A stretch of DNA of 64,000 nt. Origin: Akebia trifoliata (Eukaryota > Streptophyta > Magnoliopsida > Ranunculales > Lardizabalaceae). The notes under the pieces were generated by a model that did not search any database, was not told where the DNA came from, and saw nothing but the letters and a program-made list of their open reading frames with translations. Position numbers and translations under genes: made by a program. This document shows, piece by piece, positions 38,096 through 50,959 of the stretch. Each line of letters begins with the position of its first letter. Position 1 is the stretch's first letter. The stretch spans positions 8,935,049-8,999,048 of the forward strand of contig CM030714.1 in NCBI GenBank assembly GCA_017979445.1, in the 5' to 3' direction.

Positions 38096-38757
38096 ATGAT
38101 AGCTATGGCGAGGAGATCATTCTCACAAAAAATCAACCCATTTTGAAACTTCTAATCCTATCAAAAGTGGTTTACAAGTTGAATAATCATTGATCATCAA
38201 TTTTTATTATTAACTTATTTTTTATGAGGTTAAACTTTTTAGAATGTATTGATTTTTTTAAGAGGATGATCATAAAAAATCAGCCCATTCGAAAACTTCT
38301 AACCCATATAACACAAATGGCCGGATGTCAACTGGATTGTCAAACAAGAATTGTCACAAAATCCCACCCTTTATTAAATTTAATTTTTATATAAATTTTC
38401 TTTATATTTAAAAAAAAAATATTTGAGACAACTAATTAACAATGATACATTCAAAAGTGATGCAAGTATGCTCTCTGCTAATTTATTTTTAATGAACTTG
38501 CTTTTTTTATTTTTTGTTTTTGTTGTATAATCTTACTTTGTATTGGATTATACACCAATGATCCCCAAGGGCGTGCAATTTCATCTTTGTTTAGACTATA
38601 AATTCTTAGTTAAGATTTTCACGAACGGTTTTCAATTGTTTTTAAAGGAAGTAAAATTAAGAGCACCCTGGCTTTCAAGAAAATTGTGATCTTGCTCAAA
38701 TACAAAAATTTTGCGCCATGTGTTCTTTCTACTTTGATTTGAAATTTATTTTTATTG

Positions 38758-38759
<2 letters not shown>

Positions 38760-38796
<37 letters not shown>
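38760..38796. repeat. (AT)n microsatellite
   Basis: An uninterrupted TATATA run of about 37 bp followed by a T-run. Other microsatellites: (GT)n at 35804-35830, (TG)n at 38065-38090, (TAA)n at 26729-26744, (AT)n at 60500-60523. Confidence 0.9.
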
Positions 38797-38803
<7 letters not shown>

Positions 38804-38839
38804 TTTTTAATTGTAAATTTAGGGTTATAGAATGTTGCC

Positions 38840-39080
38840 CACTAGGGGTATGCCTAAGTAGTAAGACCAACAACTAGAGTTTGCTCCTCTAGGTTGTGAG
38901 TTTGAAACTAAGTATCATTTCTTGATTAAAATGCCACATGTGTTGTGTGGGTCGATGCAAGTGGTTATGGATTAATCTTGTCGGGTATGGCTGAGATACC
39001 TGGGTTGGGCCTGTATTATGGAATACCTGATGGACTAGGTCATGGTCCTCTACAAACAGAGTTATCATGTTTCTAAAAGA
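38840..39080 (+). mobile_element. SINE-like element in intergenic copy A
   Basis: GTAGTAAGACCAACAACTAG then CCTCTAGGTTGTGAGTTTG resembles the A-box/B-box spacing of plant tRNA-derived SINEs. The remainder (GGGTCGATGCAAGTGG, GAGATACCTGGGTTGGG) is unassigned. Confidence 0.4.
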
Positions 39081-40573
39081 AAATGTTCAATAAAAATTGA
39101 TGGTCAAGAAATATGGAGTTTGACCACTTCTATTAGCACCCATTTTACACGTAATGAGAGATTGAGGAAGATTTACATATAAATTTGAAATGGGGGTTGC
39201 TTCTAAAGTGCCAGGTAACAGTCAAATACTAATCAAATTGAAAAAAAATAAAACATTTAAGGTGATAGCAAGACTACCTTAGTTATTGATACGGATGCAT
39301 GGAAATACTAGGAAAGGAAAAAAAAAAACATAGCAAGCATTTGAAAATGTAAGAGTAATTTAAATAGATGATAAATTAGGAGGAAGTTGATTAAGATGGT
39401 TTGGACATATTCAATATAGGTTGTTTACGATCTTAATTAAAATAAACATTCAAGTTAAAGATCTCAACAAAACAAGAGGAGAACTTATACTAATGTGGAT
39501 GGAGATAGTAAGAGAAAATATGAATTCATGCCTTTCAATAACAAACTACTTGACTCTGTAGAATGGAATGGGGGAGCAAATTTTGTTTAACCAATCTTAA
39601 ATCTTAGGGATAAGGCCTTATTGTTCTTGTACAAAAATCCATAATTTGGGAAGGATGGCTTGATCATGTCCATGCTCTTCTTCTTTCTGTTGATCATATT
39701 GTGATATTTAATGAAATGTGATAAAAAGAAATGATATTTTAACAGTTACTTCGACATAACTCTTTGGATTTTTCTAACCTCAAACAACTTCTGATGTTTG
39801 TCCCTCCATCATGTATAGAGCTGAAATGTAAGAAATTATATAAAATTCCTAGAGATTAGTGCAATTAATTTAGGGATTAGTAAATTTTTTAAAAGCTAGA
39901 CCCATTATCTGAGGAAGAGTTAGTGTTGTCCTAGCATTTCCTTTATTATTATTCTGTACACCACACAGTACATGCAGGCATATAAATAATTTAATAAAAC
40001 GAGGCATCTCGTGATATCAAGTTGTTGTCGATACAGCCTCTTATTACTCGATCCAAGTGATACATTATTAGTAAAACCAGGCACTTAATATTAGATATAT
40101 TAGAGATACTCTTGTATTTTGAATTTTTGATAACAAGTCTCCCTCGAGCTTAGTTTTCTAATAGACTAATGCCCTTGTCTTGTCTTCAACTTCTAGTGAA
40201 AAATCCAAATACTCTTGTCTTCAACTTCTAGGGAAAAATACAAATGCCCTTGTCTTGTCTTCAACTTCTAGTGAAAAATCCTTGATTTTTCTTTCCAGAA
40301 TCAATCATCTTTCCTGGATTTATTATCCAATAATTTAATAAAATGTAGTACAAGCCATGCTTAAAGATATAATAATTTAGTGGATGATACGATTTGACAA
40401 ATATTAGAGACACTCTTGTATTTTGAAATTGATAAGAAATCTCCCTTGAGCTCAGTTTTCTTGATAGACTAATTGAAAAAGATCCAAATGCCCTTGTCTT
40501 CAACTTCTAGTAGAAATCCTTGATTTTTCTTCCCAGAATCAATCATCTTCAACATCCATAGCATATAATCTAC

Positions 40574-40929
40574 GGATCCCGTTCAGCAACAAACATTTTG
40601 ACAAAACATTTTTCAAAACATGGGTTAGAGGTTTTGGAATGGGCTGATTTTTGGTGAGGATGATCTCTACGGTGAGGAAATCATCTTCATCAAAAATCAG
40701 CCCATTCCAAAACTTCTAGCCCCAGTTTACAAGTTGAAAAATCGTGGACCATCCACTTTTTGTAAACCATTTTTGATGGGGTTAGAAGTTTTGGAATGGG
40801 CTGATTTTTGGTGATGATGATCTGCTCACCGTAGAGATCATCCTCACCAAAAATCAGCCCATTCCAAAACCTCTAACCCATGTTTTGAAAAATGTTTTGC
40901 CAAAATATATGTTTGTTGCTACATTTCCC
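40574..40929. mobile_element. Mutator-type MITE, 356 bp, 9-bp target duplication
   Basis: Flanked by ATAATCTAC on both sides (40565-40573, 40930-40938). The terminal inverted repeats run about 100 bp (GCAACAAACAT, AAACATTTTTCAAAACATGGG, GGTGAGGATGATCTCTACGG). A second inverted pair lies inside. Copy B of the surrounding repeat has the uninterrupted site at about 46453-46461. Shorter relatives: 22370-22490, 38090-38330, 44445-44570. The 9-bp duplication and long arms point to the Mutator superfamily. Confidence 0.88.
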
Positions 40930-40961
40930 ATAATCTACTCAATCTTATCTTCAATCCAATT

Positions 40962-41818
40962 AATTGGTTCAAGCCCAAATGGGTTTGGATCAAGTATGAT
41001 TTGGACCTTTAATGGGCTAAATCGTACTAATTGGGCTTCAAAATCTTTTTCCAAACCCAGCATGTCTAATGGCCGGGTTTGGGAAGGGCCAATTAAAATA
41101 CAAACTTGTATTATCACACCATTATATTATGAATAAACACGATAAGTGATTTTATTAAAAATGTTACGACTGGTGTTTTAAAAATCAGTTTGGACCGGCT
41201 AGTCCGATTAGGCTGGACTAAATCCATTTGTTTCTAGGGGTTGAGTTAACCAAAAAAATCCACTTTTGAAAAAATCAATTGACCCATCCGATTCAATCGA
41301 TTAAATCGATTTGAATAATGACCTGATCGGGTTTGTAAAAGGATTGGTCCAATTTTTGGTTGATTTTTCACATACCCCTCTACAATTTGTTGAATATTTG
41401 AGACACCTCACGTGTTTTAAAATTGATGACATGCCCCCTTGACCTTAGGTATTCTCTTGCAAACTAATGGAAAATGATCAAATTTAGTAAGATTTTAATT
41501 GTTAGGTTCACATGCTTAGTAAGATAACCCCTAAAATTCATGTCTAGACTAGATTTAAAATAAATAAAATTATTATTTTCAGGTTTTATCCATGCTTTGA
41601 AAATGAACATCTATATATTCTTAAATTTAAATTTCAGATCACATCCAAGTTCAAATCTACGGAAAAAATTTATTTATTTATTATCTTTTTTTTTTTGTAA
41701 AAGTTCTTTTAATTTTTTTTATTATAACATCATGTGACAATGGATCATGTTTTTGAAGTAAAAGTTACCTAATTTTAGGAAGAAACCTAAATATTCATTG
41801 AATATTTCATATTTGGGT
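40962..41818. repeat. repeated segment D, copy 2
   Basis: Second copy of 36516-37392. It is joined on the left to intergenic copy A within the microhomology AATTAATTGG, and on the right directly to the broken end of a copia element. Confidence 0.88.
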
Positions 41819-43851
41819 TACCGGATCTCAAAGCTTGAATCACTTCTCGAATTCGAAGAAGATGTACTCGAGTAATTTTGATTGTAACTTGTTTCGCTCA
41901 TCACTTGGAATAAGAACATATGCCTTGCATCCAAACACCCTCAATGTAGAGTAGTTCACTTCCTTTTCCGTCCATGGTGGTCGATTAACCAAATAACAAG
42001 CATGGTTAATCGATTCCGCGCAAAATGATTCGGGCAAGTCCGTATGTAGTCTCATACATTTCTTCCTCTCCATAAGAGTTCTATTCATCCTCTCGACTGT
42101 GCCATTTTGTTGAGGATTTTTTTCATGGTGAAATACCTTGTGATGCTTTCTTTTTTACAAAACTTCAAGAACTTATCATCTTTGTACTTACCCCCATTGT
42201 CGTTTCTCAAGTATTTGACTTTTTTTCTATTTGATTTTCTACCTTGGTCTATCATTCCACAAACTTAGCAAAGACATCAAATTTCTCCTTCATAAAGTAG
42301 ATTTAGACATTTTTTTAAAATTCATCAATGAAAGTGACAAAGTAGCGAGTTCCACCTTTTGATTTAGTAAGTGTGCCCCCCCATACATTAGAATGAATAT
42401 AATCTAGCATCCATTACTCTTGATTCATTTGTTTTCAACCTTGAAAGACATTTTACTTTGCTTTCCCATCACACAAAATTTGCAAAATTATAGCTTGTAT
42501 GCTTTAACACCATTTAACAATTGTCGTTGGTGTAACTCTTGCATTGCTTTTTTACTCATATAACCAAGTCTTAAGTGCCAAAGTTGAGTTTCATCCTTGC
42601 TAGAATTTTCTTCCGTGGATATTGCAACTCCATATAGAATTGTGTTCCCTGAAAGCTTGTAGAAGTTATTTATAAGCTTCACACCTCTTATTATTACTAT
42701 GACTCCTTAGACACCTTGAGTGTTCTATTATTTGTCAAGAATGAATACCCATTTGAGTAGAGTGTGCCCAAGGATATCAAATTCTTTTTGAGTGCCGACA
42801 CGTGCCCCACACTATCCAAGATTCTAACAATCCCATAAAATATTTTTATTTTTACAGTACCCATTCTAATAACTTTGCATGTTGCATTATTACCCAATAG
42901 AATATTTCCACCATCATGAGGTTCATAGGAGTCAAAATAATCATAATTGGAACACATATGAAAAGTACACCCAAAATCTAAAATTCAAGAGTTGGAGGTG
43001 AGATTATCCGAAGATGTCGCTAAAGGCTCCCCTATTACCTTATGATGCAATGCTTGATATGGAGTTTGACTCGGCTTTCTTCCATTCTTTTATCTCCGCT
43101 TTATACTTTCTACAATATCTTTTGTAATATCCCTTTTTCCTACAATAGTAGCACTCGACTTCTTTTTTTATTCTAGATTGGGATCTATAATTTTTTCCTT
43201 TTGATTTTCATTTCTTTTTTGTTCGGCCTCATTATTTGAATAATTTGCAATGAGTCATTCCCCTTAAGCATCCTTCTCACTTGACTTGTTCATGGTCATC
43301 TGAGAGATTAGGTCTTCAACCACCTTCTCAAACTTGAGGGTTTCTTTGCCAAACATGAGAGTAGTCTAAAAATATTTGAAGGAATTAGAAAGTGATCTTA
43401 ACAAAAATAATATTTTATCTTTTTCTTCTTCAAACTTTACTTCTTCCTTCAACAAATCACTAAAACATTGATTGATTGTGTTCAAGTACTCCATGATATC
43501 TTATCCCTCATCCATCCTCAGGCTCTAGAGTTAGTTCTTAAGGAATAATTTGTTGGACAAAGTCTTTCCTATGTAAAGCTTTTCAAGCTTATCCCATGTT
43601 CTCTGTATGGTCTTTTCTTCCATGACATTGTACATGACTTCATTAGAAACATGCAACTCAATGAAACTAATAACCTTCAAATTTAACTCCTCCCATGTCT
43701 CCTTGGACATGTTCTCCGACTTTGCTTTAATGCCTCGAATACAATTATGAATGATTTTACCTCAAACTTCACCTCGCTGGAACTTTTGATCATCGTTGTA
43801 CCCTTTTTCATTATCGCAAACACCATAGATAACTTAGGTTCTGATACCATT
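41819..43851 (-). pseudogene. Ty1/copia gag-protease-integrase remnant
   Basis: Read on the - strand in several broken frames. The primer binding site TGGTATCAGAACC (43850-43838) is next to the LTR. A UBN2-type gag follows (about 43.8-43.27 kb, ...MYNVMEEKTIQRTWDKLEKL). A zinc knuckle reads CYYCRKKGYYKRYC, with Tyr where the metal-binding His is expected. Next come the protease region (42957-42697), the GAG-pre-integrase LWHLRLGYMSKKAMQELH, and an integrase with NDNGGKY and PQQNGTVERMNRT. Reverse transcriptase, RNase H and the 3' LTR are missing; the element stops at 41819. Frameshifts and stops make it inactive. Confidence 0.9.
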
Positions 43852-44436
43852 TGTTGTGTATGTAAACTCCTTTGCGAAGCTTACTTAGTAATTTGATCAA
43901 ACACTTATTGTGTATTTCACCAAACACCTTGTATGCCACACCTTCCAAAACTTTATTTAATAATGGCAATGAAGGACAAACCTAACTAATAGTAGCAAAT
44001 GTAAAGAAGATAAACAACTTGAAAAAGAAAAGAGTAAGAACACAATATCTACAATACGAGATCTTACGTGGTTCACCTGAAGGTTATGTCCACAAGGTAT
44101 GAGCGTTGGAGCTTGATTTCATTATGAAGAAAATATGACAAATTGATACAAGGAGTCACCTCTATCACTTAACTTTATCTTCTTCTAGATCTTAATTTTT
44201 CCAAACCTCTCAAACTCTCCTCTATTGGGTTTCTTTCTTTCTCTACTTCTCTTTTCTAGAAAAGATTTAGACTTGAAGCTAGACTTCTTACAACAAAAAA
44301 ATAAAATAAACTCCCTTTTAAAACACTACATAAGTGGGTTACTTACATAATTTACAAGTCCAACCCAAATTACCTTGACCAATCTAAAAACACACACTTG
44401 AACCGAGCCCAATATGTCTTGAGCCATAATTCAACA
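43852..44436 (-). mobile_element. 5' LTR of the truncated copia element
   Basis: On the - strand it starts TGTTGAATTATGG (44436) and ends CACAACA (43852), giving TGTTG...CAACA ends, 585 bp. It is followed one base later by the primer binding site. No partner LTR is in the window. Confidence 0.82.
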
Positions 44437-44544
44437 CTTTTAATGGGATTAAAAGTTTCAAAATGAGCTGATTTGTTGTGATGATGATTTCCTTACCATA
44501 AAGATCATTCTCACAAAAACTTGGTCCATTCCAAAAGCTTTAAT

Positions 44545-46485
44545 CCATATAAGACAAATGCTTGTCCACTGGATTGTCACTTGATCCGAACCCTTTATTA
44601 AATAAAACATTTTATATGAATTTTCTATATATTTTGAAAAAATATATCTAAGATGACTAATCAACAATAATACATCCAAAAGTGCTGCTTTTATGCTACT
44701 TGCTCATTTATTTTTAATGAATTTACTTTAAAAAAAAAAAAAAAAAACTCTAACAGTGTATAGTCCTACTAGCTTTCATTTCTAATGTCAAAAAGGGATT
44801 GCAAATCAAGTATTGGACCATACACCAACTAACAGATTCAACTCTTGGGTGATTTTAAACCAATTTCATACCTTTTTTCCCAAGGGCAATTTCATTTTTG
44901 TGCAGGTTATAAATTATCAGTTAAGATTTTTACTAACGATTTTCAATTGTTTTAGAGGAAGTAAGATTAATAATAGGTAATAGCGCCCTCATCCGTGGAC
45001 ATAGACAATCTTGCCCAAATACATAAATTTTGTGCCATGTGCTCTTTTTATTTTGATTTGAAATTTATTTTTATTATTATCATCACTTCTCGATTATATA
45101 TTTTTACATAGAGTGTAAATTTAGGGTTGTACAATATTCAATAAAAATTGATGGTTTAGAAATATGGAATTTGACCACTTCTACTATCACCCATCTTACG
45201 TATAAGGAGAGATTGAGGAAGATTTACATATAAATTTGAGGTGGAATGGTTTAGGTGGGGTTTGCTTCGAAAGTGCTATATAACAAATGCATATGCTTTA
45301 TTCGACTGAATGCTATAGAGAACGAAGAAGCATTACATTAATAAATTTAGTGTAATAGAGATTAGGTTGTTGATATGGATATGTGGAAAGACAGGAAAAA
45401 GAAAGAAAAAACATGCATAAAAAGCATTAAAAAAATATGAGTAATTTTAATAGATGATAAATTAGGAGAAAGTTGATTAAGATGATTTGGACATATTCAA
45501 TAAAAGGAGACTACGACCCTAATTAGAATAACAAAAATTCCACAATTTGGGAAGGATGACTTGATCACGGCCATGTTCTTCTTCTTTTTGAAAAAATTGT
45601 ATTTGCGTTACATAAATACAAATTTTGTAACGCACATACCATCATATTGTGATATTTAATAAAATAAAATGTGATAAAAAGAAATGATATTTTAACGGTT
45701 ACTTTGACGTAACTCTTTGGATTTTTCTAACCTCAACACAACTTTTGATGTTTGCCCTCCCATCGTATATAGAGCTGAAAATGTAGGAAATTATATAAAA
45801 TTCCTAGAGATTAGTGCTATGATATTAGTAAAATTTTTAAAAGCTGGATCCATTATCCGAGGAAGAGTTGGTGTTGTCCTAGCTCTTTCCTTTATTATCT
45901 GTACACCACGCAGTACATGCAGCATATAAATATTTTAATAAAACTGGCATCTCGTCATGTCAAGTTGTTGTCGATACAGTCTCTTATTATTACTCGATCT
46001 AAGTGATACATTATTAATAAAACCTGGCACAAACCATGCTTAATATTAGATATATTAGAGATACTCTTGTATTTTGGAATTTTTGATAACAAGCCTCCCT
46101 CGAGCTTAGTTTTCAAATAGATTAATGGAAAAATATCCAAATGCCCTTGTCTGCAATTTCTAGTGAAAAATCTTTGATTTTTCTTTTCAGAATCAATCAT
46201 TTTTCCTGAATTTATTATCCAATAATTTAATAAAACATAGTACAAGCCGTGCTTAATAATGTAATAATGTATTGGATGATACGATTTGACGAATATTAGA
46301 GACACTCTTGTATTTTGAAATTGATAAGAAGTCTCCCTTGAGCTCAGTTTTCTTAATAGACTAATCGAAAAAGATTCAAATGCTCTCGTCTTCAACTTCC
46401 AGTAAAAATCCTTGATTTTTCTTCTCAAAATCAATCATCTTCAACATTTATAGTATATAATCTACTCAATCCTATCTTCAATCCA
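44545..46485. repeat. intergenic repeat unit, copy B (upstream of OMT2)
   Basis: Carries the same ordered landmarks as copy A. It includes the empty target site of the MULE MITE near 46453 and a poly-purine RT remnant (ATTAGGAGAAAGTTGATTAA near 45460). It continues as the OMT2 promoter, which aligns with that of OMT3. Confidence 0.75.
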
Positions 46486-47182
46486 AAATTAACTCTTTAC
46501 AAGAAACCCTAGAGTTGTCTATCCAAAATCCCATTGTTTTGTACTTCCTCAAAAAACCTATTTTTGTTTTTCTTTCCAAAACCTACTATCTTCAATTTTT
46601 CAATTCCAATGTACCTTTATTAATCTATCCAGTTTTATCTTCAATTCATTTTTTTTTTCTTTTTTTTGTATACTTTGTATTATGCATAGAATGCCTTAGA
46701 TTTTTCTATCCAAATTTCTTCTATTTTATACTTATTCAAAAGTCTTATCTTACCTTGAGGTTTAAAGGTTGAAGACTTGAAGAAGATAGAAGCTTGAGTT
46801 TGAAGATGAAGGTTAAGATTTTTATCCAAAGAGGTTAAAGATGACGGATTTTGAAATGAAATTAAAATCAAAGATTTCTTGGAAGACGTTGAAGATGATG
46901 TAATTTAGGTCTTTTTCTATTAGTCAATTAAGAAGATTGAGATTAAGACAGGTGTGTCATGAGTTTCAAAACACAAGAGTATCTCTAATTTTAATCAAAA
47001 GAGAGTGGTGGGGAATGCTCTTTTTTTCTTTTGATGGGTAGGTAGGGCATGTGTAATTCATCCTAATTTATTACATATATAATATTCATCCATCTTTTTT
47101 TTAATGAGTGTCCAACCTCGTGGTAATTATCCAAAAAGTGAAAAACTAATCTACACTTGCATGAATTTCTTCTTGAAATTCT

Positions 47183-47189
47183 ATATAAT
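47183..47189 (+). promoter_or_regulatory. TATA box of OMT2
   Basis: CTATATAATC about 65 bp before the first ATG; the same place holds CTTTATAATC in OMT3. Confidence 0.65.
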
Positions 47190-47250
47190 CTCTAACAATA
47201 ACTTATTTTCTTCTTAAATACCTTAATACTTTGCACCATCAAACTAAGCC

Positions 47251-49278
47251 ATGCCAAATCAAACCAAAATGAGTTCAAAAAAAAATCAACTCAAAGCCAT
47301 TGATGAAGAAGAAGATTGTATGTTTGCCATGGAATTGGCTAGGGCTTCAGTCCTGCCCATGGTCATGCAAACAGCTATTGAGCTCGACGTGTTAGAGATC
47401 ATAGCAAGAGCTGGTCCATCAGCACAAATCTCTCCCACACACATAGCCTCTCAGCTTCCGAATCAGAATCCAGAGGCACCCATCATGCTTGATCGTATCC
47501 TACGCCTTCTCGCTAGCTACTCCGTGCTAACGTGCTCCATTGTCACACATGAGAGTGGCCACATGGAATGGCTCTACGGTTTGGCACCTGTGTGTAAATA
47601 CTTCGTTCGAAACGAAGATGGAGTCTCCGTTTCTCCTCTGATGAACTTGATCCAAGACAAAGCCTACATGACTAGCTGGTCAGTAAAAACTTGTCTATGT
47701 TACTAGAATATTTATTCCATATTAGATATGGTGCTCGATATGGAGACTATTTTAATGTACATTTTCATGTTCTTCGGATCATGGTGATATCCAATTCCCT
47801 ATGACATCCCTCTGTTCTTTCTAACATCACTACTATTTTTTCATGTTAATGTCCAAATAATTATAGGTACCACCTGAAAGATTCAATTCTTGATGGAGGG
47901 ATTCCATTTAACAAGGCACATGGGGTGCATACGTTCGAGTACACTGGCATAGACCCAAGGTTCAACAATGTCTTAAATAGAGCAATGTTCAATCACACCA
48001 CCATAATCATGAAGAAAATTCTTGAGATATACAAAGGGTTTGAGGACCTCGATGAAGTGGTCGACGTGGGTGGTGGGCTCGGAACTACCATTAGCATCAT
48101 CACATTGAAGTATCCTACAATTAAGGGCATTAACTTTGATTTACCTCATGTAATAGAGCACGCGTCATCCTATCCTGGTATGATTCAAACACTCTTCAAA
48201 CAAAGATCAACATTTTAATTTTTCATTTATTTATTTATGTATTTCACAATTGGGAAACTGAAACTCGAAATCAACTGAACAACATGAATTGCCAGATTAT
48301 CCGCATTAAGGGAGACCAACTAGGGCTTAAAATGGGTTGGGTTCAGGCTGGATCTGAGTCTAGATCAAAAATTTTATTCAGATTTGTACCCTTATCTGAA
48401 TCCGACTCGGATCCTATAAACTGAAACAACATCCAAACTATCTGACCCAACCGAATTACTTGATTCAGGTCGGATAATTTTGGACCATTCAACATGGTTT
48501 TTTGCTATATTTATTTTTTAATTGCTATACTATTCTATTTTACTATTATAATTCTTTTATTCTGTAATAATTTATGTTATGTTTAAGTAGTAAAAAAAAG
48601 ATATTTTGAAAAACATAAAAATATAAATATATCATTCAGATTTAGGCAAATATAGGTTTGGATCCGTATTTGATCTGGATCCGACTCATATCAAGGGACA
48701 TCAACCCATATTTGACCCATTTTTCTGCCCTATAAGCCCAACACTATGATTCAATCAATGTTTCTTCTTTCATGTAGTTTGAGTATATGTTTTAAGAAAA
48801 AAATAGCATGCTTGTAGGTGTGGAACATGTTGGAGGAGATATGTTTGTGAGTGTTCCAAAAGGAGAAGCCATTTTCATGAAGGTGAGTTCAGATTTATTG
48901 ACATAACTAGATATTCAAACAGTCATCTTGTTAGTGTTTTTTGACTACTAATGACTTTATAAATTAAACTTGTAGTGGATACTTCATGATTGGAGCGACG
49001 AAGACTGCTTGACGTTATTGAAGAATTGTTATAAATCGGTACCTGATAATGGAAAGGTGATTGTTGTGGAGGGGATTCATCCCGTGGCCCCTGAGACCAA
49101 CGCTGCTGCAAAAGGCCTATGTCAACTTGATCTTATCATGCTCGCACAAACCCCCGGAGGAAAGGAAAGGACGGAGAAAGAGTTCGAGGCCTTGGCAACG
49201 GGAGCTGGGTTTGCCAGTATCAAGAAAGTGTGTTGCGTTTTTAATTATTGGGTCATGGAGTTCTATAAAACGATCTGA
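47251..49278 (+). CDS. COMT-family O-methyltransferase OMT2 (diverged pocket)
   Basis: SAM-dependent methyltransferase of the plant COMT family; substrate unknown. Exons 47251-47678, 47867-48177, 48818-48882 and 48976-49278; 368 residues from the first ATG, or 362 from the in-frame ATG at 47269. Alignment with OMT3 favours 47269 as the ancestral start. SAM motifs [10 protein letters not shown] and VEHVGGDMF, the catalytic HDWSDE and both catalytic Glu are intact. Relative to OMT1 and classical COMT, pocket positions differ: 130 M to L, 131 N to I, 166 H to T, 176 F to L, 324 N to T. Intron 2 (640 bp) carries a GGATCCGAC-rich insertion absent from OMT1. Probably methylates something other than lignin precursors, but that is inference. 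Confidence 0.92.
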
Positions 49279-50723
49279 AACTCAGAGGTCATGATCAGCA
49301 TAAGTTTGTAGAGGCTAATTAAGTATTTGAGTAAAATGCATTGCAAAAGTGAGATTTCGTGATCGTGGTCACCATGTTGGTGAGAAATATTTGAAAATTC
49401 TTCTCTAGTGGGAAACAATTATGAAAGTGAGGGTGGAAAATTCTCTGAATTATGAAAATTCTTTGAAATTTTTAAGAAATTATTAAAATTCTTCAAATAA
49501 GGGATTAAACAATTAAATCAACGAATCAACAAATTAATTGACGATCTATCAATTAACTGCGGAATATGATCACATTTCTACCCTTCATCCTCAAAATTTT
49601 ATTTTCTAAACATTCATATGTCTAGAACAAAATGCATGGGACTTTTAGGAAGGTTGAAGGTAATGGGTGTTTATAAGAAACACAAATATATCATACGTAT
49701 ATTTCCTGAAAATTTTTCTATTTTTCACAAATCCTTTCAAATTTATCCTTAGTAACTGAATTGAATCCCCACCGAATAATTGCCGAATTTGAATTTGGTT
49801 ATGTACCCCTTGTTAAATTTTAAAGTTCATTTTTTAGAAGTCTTATTTTATTTTAAGGGTTGTAGTGAGGGTATTTATATAATTTTGTATGGGCCCCACT
49901 TCACATGTGTGGTTGACACATGTCACTTTCTCTCTCTTCTCTGTCTCATCACCTTTGCATTTCCCATGTAACCATTATTACTTTTCTCATGTATTATTTT
50001 AGAATCTCTATTTTCATTGATGAACCCTATTACCATCAATTATTATCTCTATTTTTTCATGCAACCAACCTTAAGTCTACTGCATTTTCGTTTTTCATGT
50101 TGAACTCTCTAGAAATCCTCTTGAAACTTCTTGAACAAGCATTCTAACATGTTAGAAATTTCTTCTACCACCTATATAACATGTAGGGAGTTTCATTCAC
50201 AACCAAATCCTTGAAATAACCATTGAGAAGAGAGAAAATGAGTAAGATACCATCAACACTCCAAATTCCATATCTTGAATAAGTGGAGGTCTCATTTTCA
50301 ACTAGCAAATTTTTTTCCGAATAAAATTAGTATTTCTCTTTTCATTATTTTAATTGTTGTTGTTCTTGTTCTTGGTTATGAGTCTTGGGCTAGTGTATTT
50401 TTACACTATTTGAGAAGTTGAGTTTCAAAAATTTGGATTCTGTCTGTCTCCACAGCCATCTCTCATCCTTGGGTATGAAGTAGTTTAGGTGGTAAATTAG
50501 TCATTGTTTCCATTTCAAACTTCAAATTATCCCATTCCTAACTTATTGTAACCACATCTAACATTAATTAATAGAATTGAACTTCATTAATTTTCAAGAG
50601 AAACAAAAGTAGCTCTTGAAATCAGCCTTTAAGGATAGTATAGCTCATGAAATTGCTTCAAAATAAAAATGTAGTACGTAACTACTCTTTCTTATAATCC
50701 TAAAACCACAACAAATTCAAACA
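49279..50723. other. intergenic downstream of OMT2
   Basis: Homology between the OMT2 and OMT3 loci stops a few bases after the stop codon. The stretch is AT-rich, and its short open frames show no domain. I see nothing else in it. Confidence 0.6.
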
Positions 50724-50959
50724 TCAATTCTTACATAGCTCCAAACAATGTTCTTGGTCCAAAGTCCTGCTCCAAATTTTTTTGTAGTATTTGGGATACG
50801 TAAAACTCTTGTATATGGCCGGAGATCCATCATCTGTTGCAGGGTTGATCATCGTGTCGTTACCAGGACAGAGTAAAAAAGCCACCGAGATCCTTTCCAT
50901 ATCGAATTGACAATCGCTCGATGCCAAACACTTTTGTACCTCCTGTTACTTAGTGCATG
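50724..50959 (-). pseudogene. 2-oxoglutarate/Fe(II) dioxygenase last-exon remnant (DMR6/DLO-like)
   Basis: On the - strand the blocks ALSNRRYKSVWHRAIVNS (50954-50906) and, one frame over, MERISVAFLLCPGND, then YKSFTYPKYYKKIWSRTLDQEHCLEL before the stop. These match the C-terminal part of plant 2-oxoglutarate dioxygenases. VWHRA holds the distal iron-binding His and RISVAF the 2-oxoglutarate-binding RxS. The closing pattern resembles DMR6-like oxygenases (salicylate hydroxylases). A 1-nt frameshift near 50905 and no upstream exon with the HxD motif make it a broken fragment. Confidence 0.75.

Larger units (their letters stand above)
38280..40957. repeat. intergenic repeat unit, copy A
   Basis: Shares ordered landmarks with copies B (44545-46485) and C (53815-56125): CCCAAGGGC..CAATTTCAT, a LINE RT remnant, GAGCTGAAATGTAAGAAATT, CATCTCGT..CAAGTTGTTGTCGATACAG, and CTTCAACTTCTAGTGAAAAA. 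Copy A is interrupted by the MULE-type MITE at 40574-40929. It then switches abruptly to segment D copy 2. Confidence 0.75.
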
